Below the pieces are notes generated by a model. The model made no database searches. It saw nothing but the letters and a program-made list of their open reading frames with translations, and had not been told where the DNA came from. Of a DNA stretch of 64,000 nt, positions 24,181 to 31,504 are shown piece after piece. Both the position numbers and the translations under genes were made by a program. Each line of letters opens with the position of its first letter. Within the stretch, counting starts at the first letter, position 1. The stretch spans positions 1 through 64,000 of the forward strand of contig JAWKHI010000032.1 of NCBI GenBank assembly GCA_041394885.1, read 5' to 3'. The DNA is from DSOI01 sp041394885 (GTDB lineage: Bacteria > Acidobacteriota > Terriglobia > Bryobacterales > Bryobacteraceae).

Positions 24181-24729
24181 ATGCGGCAATTCTCCGTCCT
24201 TGTGCTGACTCTATGCGTGTCTCCATTCTGCGTTGCCCAGGAAGGCGTCACCCCGGCTTGGCAGCTCCGCTCGTCCCTGGATGCGCTGGTCGCGCATACC
24301 AAACGCCTCGCTCCGCTGCTCGAAGAAACCAAGCCCGCCGAATGGGTGAAAGACGGGGCTTCTGGCACCTACATCGAGCAATCCGCCTCCGCACGGAACG
24401 AAATTGAATACGTTACCCGCGCTGCCGCCGCGCTGTCGGCGGACCCGGAAAAGATGAGCCTCGCTCTCGAGGTTTACCTCAAACTAGAGACGCTCGAGAT
24501 GCTTCTCGATTCCCTGAGCGAAGGCGTGCGCCGCTATCAAAATCCCGCGCTGGCGGACCTCATCCAAGGCGTGGTGGCTGAAAACGGCGTCAATCGCGCG
24601 CGCCTCCGCAACTATCTTTCCGAGCTCGTAGTCAACAAGGAACTCGAGCTCCGCATCATGAATGAAGAGGCGCAGCGCTGCCGCGGGCAAGTGATCCGGC
24701 AGCCGAAACCCGCCGCGAAGAAAAAGTGA
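24181..24729 (+). CDS. Secreted helical protein of unknown function
   Basis: A 182-residue protein not assigned to a family. Seen: a signal peptide (about residues 1-20, ending CVAQ), a predominantly helical body without cysteines after the signal region except one near the C terminus, and a lysine-rich end (PAAKKK). It lies 48 bp after the GH2 gene and only 34 bp before the cysteine-rich small ORF, so it may be in the same transcript. The last codons run into a three-fold 15-bp repeat. It could be a periplasmic structural or stress protein, but nothing in the sequence decides this. Confidence 0.7.
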   Translation: MRQFSVLVLTLCVSPFCVAQEGVTPAWQLRSSLDALVAHTKRLAPLLEETKPAEWVKDGASGTYIEQSASARNEIEYVTRAAAALSADPEKMSLALEVYLKLETLEMLLDSLSEGVRRYQNPALADLIQGVVAENGVNRARLRNYLSELVVNKELELRIMNEEAQRCRGQVIRQPKPAAKKK

Positions 24730-24768
24730 ACCAAATGGACAAGAACCGAATGGAACAGAACCAATGAC
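24728..24768 (+). repeat. Degenerate 15-bp tandem repeat containing a 10-codon upstream ORF
   Basis: Units GAACCAAATGGACAA (24728-24742) and GAACCGAATGGAACA (24743-24757), then a partial third GAACCAATGAC (24758-24768), bridge the stop codon of the preceding gene and the start of the cysteine-rich gene. An ORF beginning at 24735 reads MDKNRMEQNQ and stops at 24767; its TGA overlaps the ATG at 24764 as ATGA. This could be a leader peptide coupling translation of the next gene, or a chance product of the repeat. Confidence 0.5.
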
Positions 24769-24940
24769 ACCGGCCGGCAACTCCAACACCTTCGAGTGCA
24801 CGATCTGCGGCGAGGCATCCACAACCATCTGCCGCGCCTGCACCCGCGACACCTGTCCTAACCACCTTTGCGGAAAATGCCAAGGCTGCTCCGATTGCTG
24901 CCGCTGCGACGTTCCCCTCGACGGATCCGACGCCGGATAG
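24764..24940 (+). CDS. Small cysteine-rich protein (58 aa), putative zinc-binding
   Basis: A 58-residue ORF with 11 cysteines and one histidine in zinc-knuckle-like spacing: ECTIC, ICRAC, TCPNHLC, KCQGC and SDCCRC. The first half (CTIC...CRAC...CPNHLC) looks like a B-box or RanBP2-type zinc ribbon; the second half is a tighter cysteine cluster. No signal peptide, so probably cytosolic. The start is set by the ATGA overlap with the tiny upstream ORF, and the next gene begins 4 bp after its stop, which supports real translation. It might bind zinc or iron and act as an adaptor. Family unknown to me. Confidence 0.6.
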   Translation: MTPAGNSNTFECTICGEASTTICRACTRDTCPNHLCGKCQGCSDCCRCDVPLDGSDAG

Positions 24941-24944
24941 CCGC

Positions 24945-25343
24945 TTGCGTTTGTTCAGGCTCGCCGCGCTCTACTTCGCGATCGTCTTTGGCACAGGCTT
25001 TCTCCTCGGTCCCATTCGCTTGCTGGTGCTCGTTCCCCGTCTCGGATCGCGCTGGGCAGAACTCGCCGAAATGCCGGTGATGCTCGCCGCGATCGTCTGC
25101 GCTGCGCGATGGATCGTCCGCCGAACAGCGCCGCCTCTCCCGCGCCGCTCCTGGCAGGGGGTCGGTTTGATCGCTCTCGTGTTGATGCTCGCCGCTGAGT
25201 TTGGGCTCGTCCTCCAGCTGCGCGGCATCCCGCTGGCTGAGTATTTCGCCACGCGCGACCCTGTCTCCGCCACCGCGTACTATTTGTCTCTTCTGGCCTT
25301 CGCCGCAATGCCTGCTGAGTTCGCGCGCCGGCAGCGGCGCTAA
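24945..25343 (+). CDS. Small integral membrane protein
   Basis: A 132-residue protein with four hydrophobic segments (about 5-28, 42-58, 73-92, 107-122) and a basic C terminus (RRQRR), so it is an inner-membrane protein with its end probably in the cytoplasm. It starts at TTG four bases after the stop of the cysteine-rich ORF, which suggests coupling. It converges on the PQQ/cytochrome gene with an 11-bp gap. No family recognised; the pairing with a metal-binding-like small protein is its only contextual clue. Confidence 0.6.
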   Translation: MRLFRLAALYFAIVFGTGFLLGPIRLLVLVPRLGSRWAELAEMPVMLAAIVCAARWIVRRTAPPLPRRSWQGVGLIALVLMLAAEFGLVLQLRGIPLAEYFATRDPVSATAYYLSLLAFAAMPAEFARRQRR

Positions 25344-25353
25344 CGCCGTATCC

Positions 25354-27696
25354 TTAAGGCAGCGCGAACGCGAGCACGTTCCCTCCGGCCGCGATGGCCA
25401 CGTACTGCTTCCCGTCCACCGTGTAGGTCATCGGCGACGCTTTCCATTGTTGCCCCGTCGGAAAATGCCAAAGCGTTTTTCCGTTGCGTGCATCCACCGC
25501 GGCGAAGGTTCCGCCCGTTTCGCCGTAAAAGACCAATCCTCCGTCCGTCGACAACACGCCCGAGTAGTTCGCCTCCGGCGGGCCGGCCTGCCGGATCTCC
25601 CAGGCGATCTTGCCGGTTTCGATGTCGAGCGCGCGCAGGAACTTCGCCGGAGGATTCGCTGGATCGTGCAGCGGAATGTAGCCGCCGAAGCCGGCCTTGC
25701 GGTACAGGTTGCAGTCCTCCACCGCCATCACGTAGAACAGCCGTGTTCCCGGATGATAGGCCGTCGAGTACCAATTGGTCGCGCCGCGCACAGCCGGACA
25801 CGTCCTGGTTCCCGCCGCCGTCGGCTCATTGCCTGGAAGAAGAACCGGCCGGCCATCCTTGCCGATGCCGCTCGCCCAGGTGATGTTGTTCACGAACGCC
25901 TCACCCAGCAGAAACTCACCGGTCGTCCGGTCCAGCACGTAGTAGAATCCGTTCCGGTTGGCTTGCAGCAGCAGCTTGCGGTCCCGCCCGCGGAAGCGTG
26001 CATCCACAAGCACCAAGGGTTCCGTGGCGTCCCAGTCATGTAGGTCATGCGGAGTGTATTGGAAGTGCCAACGCAGCTTGCCGGTCTTCGCCTCCAACGC
26101 CACCACGCAATTGGTGTAGAGGTTGTCGCCGCCGCGCTCGTCTCCGTCAGTGTCGGGAAAAGGATTTCCCGTCGGCCAATACAATAATCCGGACTCAGGA
26201 TCGTAGGACCCGGTCAGCCACGTTGCGCCGCCGCCGGTCTCGATCGCCTTCCCTTGCCACGTCTCAGACCCCGGCTCGCCGGGCTGCGGAATCGTCCGGA
26301 ACCGCCAAACCTCCTCCCCCGTCGTGGCGCGGTAGGCCACCAGGAAACCCAGCAACGGACCGTCGCCGCCCGCCATCCCCGAAATCACCAGATCGTTCAC
26401 CACCATCGGCGCCGCCGTCGCTCCGAACTTACCTGCCGTCTTCGGCATCACCGTTTCCCAAAGCAGCGCCCCCGTAAGCCGATGCAGACACAGCAAGTGG
26501 GCGTTGTCGGTGGCGAAAAACACACGGTCGCCGAGCAGCGCCACGCCCCGCGTGGCGCCCTTGGCCGCGTCTCCCGCGATCGTGTTGGCCGCGGTCCGTG
26601 CGCGGACGTAGCACCATAGCTCGCGGCCCGTTCGGGCCGAAAGGGCGCAGACCTGATTGGGTCCGGACATGTACATCACGCCGTCGCTGACGACCGGCGT
26701 CGCTTCCAGCCCGTTGTAGGGGATCGAGTAGCTCCACTGCAACTGCAGCCGTCCGGCATTCTGCGTGTCGATTTGCTCGAGCGTGCTGTGCCGGTTTCCC
26801 GATGGCAGGCCATGGTAGCCGGGCCATTCCCCCCGCGCCGGATGCAGAACCGCCCGCTGCTCCGCTTCCGTCACCGGCTCCACTTCGCCGGCAACTGGCC
26901 CGGGCGTCACGCCGCCCAACCGCGCCAGGTATGCCAGAAGGTCACGGCGCACCGCCGCCGATGCCCCTGCGAGTGCCGGCATGATCGGCTTGGCCTCGAA
27001 CGTCAGGCTGCGATATTGCGTATCGGTGAGAGTGTGAATGCGCCCGTCCGGCGTCTGCAGGATCACGTCGTGTTTGCCCTCGCTCCGTGCGAAGCCGCGC
27101 AGCTTCGTCCCGTCGCGCAACTCGACATTCGCCATGCGCCACGGCGCCTGCGGGCAGAACGCCCACCCCGGGCAAGACGCGGCCGATCGCGAGCCGCTCT
27201 GCGACGCCGGATCGTCGAGCATCGCCTCTATCTCGCGCAACGTCAATTGCCGCCCCACCGCCGAAAGATCCGGACCATTCGCCTTTCCCCGTCCCCGCAC
27301 CATGTGGCAGCCGCCGCAGTTTCCCTTCCCGAAAAAGAATCGCTCCCCGGCGCCAGGGTCCCCACTGGGCGGCGCCTCGAACGCGGAGACGTTGAATGCG
27401 CGCACGTATTCGGCCAGCGCGTCGAGTTGATCGCCGGGTAACGGGAAAGCAGGCATCCCGCCGCTGGTTCCGTTCCGGATCAGGTCGCGAATCTGCCCTG
27501 ACGAACGCCGGCGCAGAGACCGGCTCTCCACCAATCCAGGGCCCCGATCGGTCCCCGCCAGAGAATCGCCATGGCAGCCCGCGCAGAGATTGCCGTACAC
27601 CGGCGGCGCCGCTGGCGTCGGCGACGCGCCTGTTTGAGCGAAGCCCGCCGCGGCAACCGCCAAAGCCAGCGCGGCAGCCTTACCCCCCGATCGCAT
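25354..27696 (-). CDS. PQQ-type beta-propeller dehydrogenase with two N-terminal cytochrome c domains
   Basis: A 780-residue periplasmic protein. Seen: a signal peptide (MRSGGKAAALALAVAAAGFAQ); cytochrome c domain one with CAGCH (38-42) and a likely Met ligand in GGMPAFP (Met81); cytochrome c domain two with CGGCH (127-131). Between that motif and its likely ligand (IMPAL) sits a small beta insert (VELRDGTKLRGF...HDVILQTPDGRIHTLT). From about residue 290 follows an eight-bladed quinoprotein propeller with repeated Trp-docking-like blades (GRELWCYV, GALLWETV, GEEVWRFR, GKLRWHFQ, GKTLWHFP). It resembles quinoprotein alcohol dehydrogenases; substrate unknown. The chosen ATG lies inside the end of moaA (17-bp overlap), giving a clean signal peptide. 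Confidence 0.85.
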   Translation of the reverse strand: MRSGGKAAALALAVAAAGFAQTGASPTPAAPPVYGNLCAGCHGDSLAGTDRGPGLVESRSLRRRSSGQIRDLIRNGTSGGMPAFPLPGDQLDALAEYVRAFNVSAFEAPPSGDPGAGERFFFGKGNCGGCHMVRGRGKANGPDLSAVGRQLTLREIEAMLDDPASQSGSRSAASCPGWAFCPQAPWRMANVELRDGTKLRGFARSEGKHDVILQTPDGRIHTLTDTQYRSLTFEAKPIMPALAGASAAVRRDLLAYLARLGGVTPGPVAGEVEPVTEAEQRAVLHPARGEWPGYHGLPSGNRHSTLEQIDTQNAGRLQLQWSYSIPYNGLEATPVVSDGVMYMSGPNQVCALSARTGRELWCYVRARTAANTIAGDAAKGATRGVALLGDRVFFATDNAHLLCLHRLTGALLWETVMPKTAGKFGATAAPMVVNDLVISGMAGGDGPLLGFLVAYRATTGEEVWRFRTIPQPGEPGSETWQGKAIETGGGATWLTGSYDPESGLLYWPTGNPFPDTDGDERGGDNLYTNCVVALEAKTGKLRWHFQYTPHDLHDWDATEPLVLVDARFRGRDRKLLLQANRNGFYYVLDRTTGEFLLGEAFVNNITWASGIGKDGRPVLLPGNEPTAAGTRTCPAVRGATNWYSTAYHPGTRLFYVMAVEDCNLYRKAGFGGYIPLHDPANPPAKFLRALDIETGKIAWEIRQAGPPEANYSGVLSTDGGLVFYGETGGTFAAVDARNGKTLWHFPTGQQWKASPMTYTVDGKQYVAIAAGGNVLAFALP

Positions 27697-28669
27697 ACAT
27701 CGGCCGGGGCGGCGGAACGAACTGCGTCGAATTGATCTCATGCCCTATCCACTTGCGGTGCACCGTGCTCCGTATGACTTCGGCGATGTGCTCGTCCGGC
27801 GATCCGTCGCGCAACACCGCCTTCACGTCCGTTTCCTCGATCGCGAAAAGACAATATCGCAGATTTCCATCCGCGGTCAGCCGCAGCCGGTTGCAGTTCA
27901 GGCAGAACGGTTTTGTCACCGAAGCGATGAAACCCACTCGCCCCACGCCGTCAGCGAATCGGAATTCGGTGGCCGGCGCGCGCGGGTCGGCGTCCGCCAC
28001 CGCCTCCAGCGGACCAATCTCCTCCGCCAGCATCTCCAGCATCCGGTCCATGGTAAGCACCTTGTCACGAAGCCAAAGCCCCTGCGCGTCCAGCGGCATG
28101 AATTCGATGTACCGGATCTCGATGCCGCGCTCGCGTCCGAATCGGGCCAGCGGCACGATATCGGGCTCCACCAGATCCTTCACCGCCACCGCGTTGATCT
28201 TGATCGGGCCGTACCCCAAGCGAAGACACGCATCGATGCCCGCCATCACACGGTCGAAATCGTCGCGCCGCGTGATGTGCCGGAACCGCTCCCGGTCGAG
28301 CGTATCCAGGTGGACGTTGAGGCGCCGCAACCCGGCGTCGTGGAGTGCGCCCGCCTGCTCGGCCAGCAGCACGCCGTTGGTGGTGAGCGCGATGTCCTCG
28401 ATGCCCTCGATCGCCGCCAGTTCCCGGATCAGAAATGGAAGGTCCTTCCGCACCAACGGCTCGCCCCCCGTGACGCGAATCTTGCGGATGCCCAATCCCG
28501 CGGCTACTCGCGCCACCCGCGCGATCTCCTCGAAACTCAGGATCTCGGCGCGCGGAACGAACTTCACGTCCTGCTCCGGCATGCAATAAAAGCACCGGAT
28601 GTTGCAGCGGTCGGTCACACTAATCCGGAGATTGTCGTGCAGCCGTCCGAACGTGTCGGTCAGGGACAT
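27680..28669 (-). CDS. moaA: GTP 3',8-cyclase MoaA
   Basis: A 329-residue radical-SAM enzyme that converts GTP to 3',8-cyclo-GTP, the first step of molybdenum cofactor synthesis. Seen: the SAM-cluster motif CNIRCFYC (cysteines 22, 26, 29), GGEPL, the second-cluster cysteines in CLNCNRLRLTADGNLRYC, and the conserved C-terminal Gly-Gly. It begins directly after the nadA stop codon and its last codons overlap the start of the PQQ/cytochrome gene, so the three form a tight leftward operon. No other moa gene is in the window. Confidence 0.96.
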   Translation of the reverse strand: MSLTDTFGRLHDNLRISVTDRCNIRCFYCMPEQDVKFVPRAEILSFEEIARVARVAAGLGIRKIRVTGGEPLVRKDLPFLIRELAAIEGIEDIALTTNGVLLAEQAGALHDAGLRRLNVHLDTLDRERFRHITRRDDFDRVMAGIDACLRLGYGPIKINAVAVKDLVEPDIVPLARFGRERGIEIRYIEFMPLDAQGLWLRDKVLTMDRMLEMLAEEIGPLEAVADADPRAPATEFRFADGVGRVGFIASVTKPFCLNCNRLRLTADGNLRYCLFAIEETDVKAVLRDGSPDEHIAEVIRSTVHRKWIGHEINSTQFVPPPRPMYAIGG

Positions 28670-29599
28670 CTATTTCACGGCCAGCATGCGTTCGAGCGGA
28701 ACGAGCGCGCGGCGCATCAGGTCCTCGTCCAGCTCCACGCGCGGTTCCAGGTCCCGCAGGCAGTTATAGACCTTCTCGAGCGTGTTGAGCTTCATGTACG
28801 GGCATTCGCTGCAGTTGCAGTTTTCGTTCGGAACGAAATAGAAGGTTTTGTCCGGTGCGCCGCGCTCCAGCGAAAAGCGGACGCCGCTCTCGGTCATCAC
28901 GATGATCTCGTCGCGCGGAGCCGTCTTGCACCAATCGATGATGCCCGAGGTGGAGCCGATGTAGTCGGCCAGCCGCAATACGTCGGCCGGGCACTCCGGG
29001 TGCGCCGCCACCAGTGCGTCCGGATGCTCCGCCTTCAACTTCGTCAGCCGCCGCGCCGGAAACGTCGAATGCACGATGCAGGCGCCCTGCCAGATCCTCA
29101 TGTTTTCGCGCCCGGTCTGCTTCTTCACGTAATTGCCCAGGTTGACGTCGGGCAGGAACAGGATCGGCTTTTCGGCCGGGATGGAATTCACCACCCCCAC
29201 CGCGTTGCGCGACGTGCACAGGATGTCGCTTTCCGCCTTCACCGCCACGGACGTGTTGATGTAGCTGACGATGACGTGATCCGGATGCAGCTTCTTGAAC
29301 GCCCGCACCTGCTCGGCCGAGCAGGCGTCCACCAGCGAACAGCCGGCGTCTTTGTCCGGCACCACCACGATACGTTCGGGGTTCAGAACCTTTGCCGCTT
29401 CGGCCATGAACCAGACGCCGCAAAAGGCGATCACGTCACCCTGGAATTCCTTGGCCTTGCGCGCCAGTTCGAGAGAATCGCCGATGGCGTCGGCGAGCTC
29501 CTGAATCTCGGCTTCCTGGTAGTGATGCGCGAGGATCACAGCCTTGCGCTGCTTCTTGAGGGCAAGAATCTCTTCGGCGATGGAGGGTGTGGCGATCAT
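28670..29599 (-). CDS. nadA: Quinolinate synthase NadA
   Basis: A 309-residue iron-sulfur enzyme that condenses iminoaspartate with dihydroxyacetone phosphate to quinolinate for NAD synthesis. Seen: ILAHHYQEAEIQELAD (about 22-38), the three cluster cysteines in FCGVWFMAE, HPECPADV and CSECPYMKLNTLEKV, and the SYINTSVAVKAESD substrate loop. Length is normal. It is the first gene of the nadA-moaA-PQQ/cytochrome operon. nadB and nadC are not in the window. Confidence 0.97.
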   Translation of the reverse strand: MIATPSIAEEILALKKQRKAVILAHHYQEAEIQELADAIGDSLELARKAKEFQGDVIAFCGVWFMAEAAKVLNPERIVVVPDKDAGCSLVDACSAEQVRAFKKLHPDHVIVSYINTSVAVKAESDILCTSRNAVGVVNSIPAEKPILFLPDVNLGNYVKKQTGRENMRIWQGACIVHSTFPARRLTKLKAEHPDALVAAHPECPADVLRLADYIGSTSGIIDWCKTAPRDEIIVMTESGVRFSLERGAPDKTFYFVPNENCNCSECPYMKLNTLEKVYNCLRDLEPRVELDEDLMRRALVPLERMLAVK

Positions 29600-29640
29600 G
29601 ATTCCGGTTTGATTTTATTGTAAGGCTTCGACCCAGCCGC

Positions 29641-30426
29641 CTAAGGAAGCCGCCCCCGCAGCACCCGCAACTCCCGTGCCGCCACCCGGCCCACTTCCAC
29701 GTCGGCGTCCCGCGTCAGATTCTCGATCACCGGCACCGTCGCCTCGTCTCCGCTCCGCGCCAGGATCTCCGCCAGGTGGATCTTCTCGTCCTTGGTCCGC
29801 TGATTGATCACTCCGTATAGCGCCTCGCGCACCGGCTTGTCGTAGCACAACTCCCGCAGATACGCCGCCGCCACTCCCTGCCACGATGCGGAATTCAACG
29901 TGTTGATCAAATACTGCAGCGGGCTGAACTCGCTGATGCCGTGCCCGCCCAGATTCACCAGCGCGAACGCCAGCGCCAGCCGCGGCTTCATCTTCTTCTC
30001 AGACGCAAACAGCAAACGCAGTTTCTCGGAATCGGAAGGCTGCTTTAGCCGCGCGTAGCCCTCCGCTGCGGACGCCCGGATGTCATCCTCCCTGTCCCCG
30101 ATGTATTGGTCGAACAAGTACCGGTTGCTCTCGTCCGGGAGCATCGACACCGCAGTCAAAGCCGCCGCCCGTATATTCTCCTTCTTGGACCGCTGCAAGA
30201 CCTCCCGCAAATTCGGCAACGCGTCCTTGTTCCGCAGCAGGCCCGTTGTCTCGATGGCCGTCAACTGCACTTTTTCATTCGGGTCCAAGAGCAAAAAACC
30301 GATTCCGGGCGCCGTCTCCGGGTCGCGGATCTTCTGCAGCGCCACCAGAGACTCGTACATCAACTGTGTGTCCTTCGATCGCAGTGCGTCCACCAGTTCC
30401 GGCGTCGCCGCGCGCGCCCGCAACAC
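29641..30426 (-). CDS. HEAT-repeat protein, C-terminal part (downstream of frameshift)
   Basis: A 261-residue segment made of HEAT/Armadillo-type helical repeats (for example LVALQKIRDPETAPGIGFLLLDPNEKVQLTA; NLREVLQRSKKENIRAAALTAV). It begins at a GTG inside the preceding ORF, in the -1 frame. Its first repeat continues that ORF's last intact repeat without a gap (ARANAARAAG then VLRARAATPELV). The two ORFs are therefore best read as one gene interrupted at 30426-30428, which would give about 423 residues. It has no signal of its own. Independent translation by overlap is possible but less likely. Confidence 0.6.
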   Translation of the reverse strand: MLRARAATPELVDALRSKDTQLMYESLVALQKIRDPETAPGIGFLLLDPNEKVQLTAIETTGLLRNKDALPNLREVLQRSKKENIRAAALTAVSMLPDESNRYLFDQYIGDREDDIRASAAEGYARLKQPSDSEKLRLLFASEKKMKPRLALAFALVNLGGHGISEFSPLQYLINTLNSASWQGVAAAYLRELCYDKPVREALYGVINQRTKDEKIHLAEILARSGDEATVPVIENLTRDADVEVGRVAARELRVLRGRLP

Positions 30427-30911
30427 CCTGCCGCTCGAGCCGCGTTGGCTCTCGCCGTCAGGCTCGACCCGGATTTCACCAGCGCCGCGATCGCCTTCGT
30501 CACGTCCTCCCGCGGCTCCAGGTACCCGGCGATCACCTGGTCGTTGGTATCGCTGAACTTGCCCTTGATGCCCCGGCCCAGACGCTTGATGTTGCCGGAC
30601 AAGCCCGTCTGCACGTATCCCGGGTAGTAAAAGTTGACCAGACCGTCCGTGGCCCGGATCTGGATCTCCTCGTCGTTGTCGCGGCTGGCCTCGATGAGCG
30701 GATCCAGGCTCTTCTGCGTGCCGGCCGAGACGATCGCCTTCACGGCTTCCCGCCGCACATCGTCATCGGAGTCCTTCAGATACCCGGCCAGTTCAGGCAG
30801 TGCGCCCGCGCCCTGCTTTTCCAACTCTCCGATATTCTTGATTCTTTCCTTGGGATCGGACTGGGCCAGCAGCGCCACGGCGGCGGCAACGAGAAAGGCA
30901 ACTCGACGCAT
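30360..30911 (-). CDS. Secreted HEAT-repeat protein, N-terminal part (frameshifted)
   Basis: A 183-residue ORF with a signal peptide (MRRVAFLVAAAVALLAQ) and HEAT-like repeats (PELAGYLKDSDDDVRREAVKAI; LDPLIEASRDNDEEIQIRATDGLV). After about residue 162 the translation turns into low-complexity CCGRARRRRNWW and stops, while the repeat pattern resumes in the neighbouring frame. One extra G in the GGG run at 30426-30428 (complement strand) would restore a single long ORF. Cause: assembly error or a real inactivating indel. HEAT proteins of this kind are protein-binding scaffolds; partner unknown. Confidence 0.6.
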   Translation of the reverse strand: MRRVAFLVAAAVALLAQSDPKERIKNIGELEKQGAGALPELAGYLKDSDDDVRREAVKAIVSAGTQKSLDPLIEASRDNDEEIQIRATDGLVNFYYPGYVQTGLSGNIKRLGRGIKGKFSDTNDQVIAGYLEPREDVTKAIAALVKSGSSLTARANAARAAGCCGRARRRRNWWTHCDRRTHS

Positions 30912-30995
30912 GTTTCTATTGTTGCAGGATCCGACCCCGATGCGCCCTGCTAGTCTCGGCAGCGCCGGGCCGCGCTACAATGAAATGAGGGTTTA

Positions 30996-31502
30996 GTGAA
31001 CCACGACGCGCAAATGCCGATTGAGGAGGAGTACCTGCACGCTGCCGCGCTTCTCGCCGTTGGTCTGGAGCCCGTTGCTCCGCCCTCGCGCCTGCGCGCG
31101 CGCGTGCTGGCCGCCGCCGCACCCTCCCACGAACCTCGCACCAAGCCATCCGGCTTCGAGGAAGCGCTGCCTGGCTTCTCCGTTTTGCGGGCCGATCGCC
31201 GCCCCTGGACGCGGACGCCCTTCCCCGGCGTTGATTTCCTGACGCTCTCCTTCGATCGCGAAACCTCGCTTGCCACCAATCTCCTTCGTCTCGCGCCCGG
31301 AGCGGTGTTCCCCGCCCATCGTCATTCCAGGGGAGAGCAGTGCTGGGTGATCGAAGGCGAAGTCCGCCACACCGATGGCTCCCTTTCGGCCCGCGCGGGC
31401 GATTTTTTCGTCGCCAAGCCGGGAACCGATCACTGCGCCATCACCAGCGAACAAGGATGCCTTCTGTTGATCGTGTCCTCGGCGCAAGACTACGTCCGGT
31501 AG
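30996..31502 (+). CDS. Cupin-domain protein, ChrR-like
   Basis: A 168-residue protein with a C-terminal cupin barrel like the ChrR anti-sigma factor's second domain. Seen: PAHRHSRGEQCWVIEGEVRH (about 107-126), with the His-x-His and Glu metal ligands, then GDFFVAKPGTDHCA supplying the last histidine. The N-terminal third (EEEYLHAAALLAVGLEPVAPPSRLRARVLAA) is a helical region like the end of an anti-sigma zinc domain, but the HxxxCxxC motif is missing, so sigma-factor binding is doubtful. Start is GTG; an ATG at 31014 is an alternative. No sigma factor gene is adjacent. Confidence 0.7.
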   Translation: MNHDAQMPIEEEYLHAAALLAVGLEPVAPPSRLRARVLAAAAPSHEPRTKPSGFEEALPGFSVLRADRRPWTRTPFPGVDFLTLSFDRETSLATNLLRLAPGAVFPAHRHSRGEQCWVIEGEVRHTDGSLSARAGDFFVAKPGTDHCAITSEQGCLLLIVSSAQDYVR

Positions 31503-31504
31503 TC

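Noticed and set aside
30360..30428. Programmed -1 frameshift in the HEAT-repeat gene
   Set aside because: The shift point lacks an X-XXY-YYZ slippery heptamer and an obvious downstream stimulator, so an indel is more likely.
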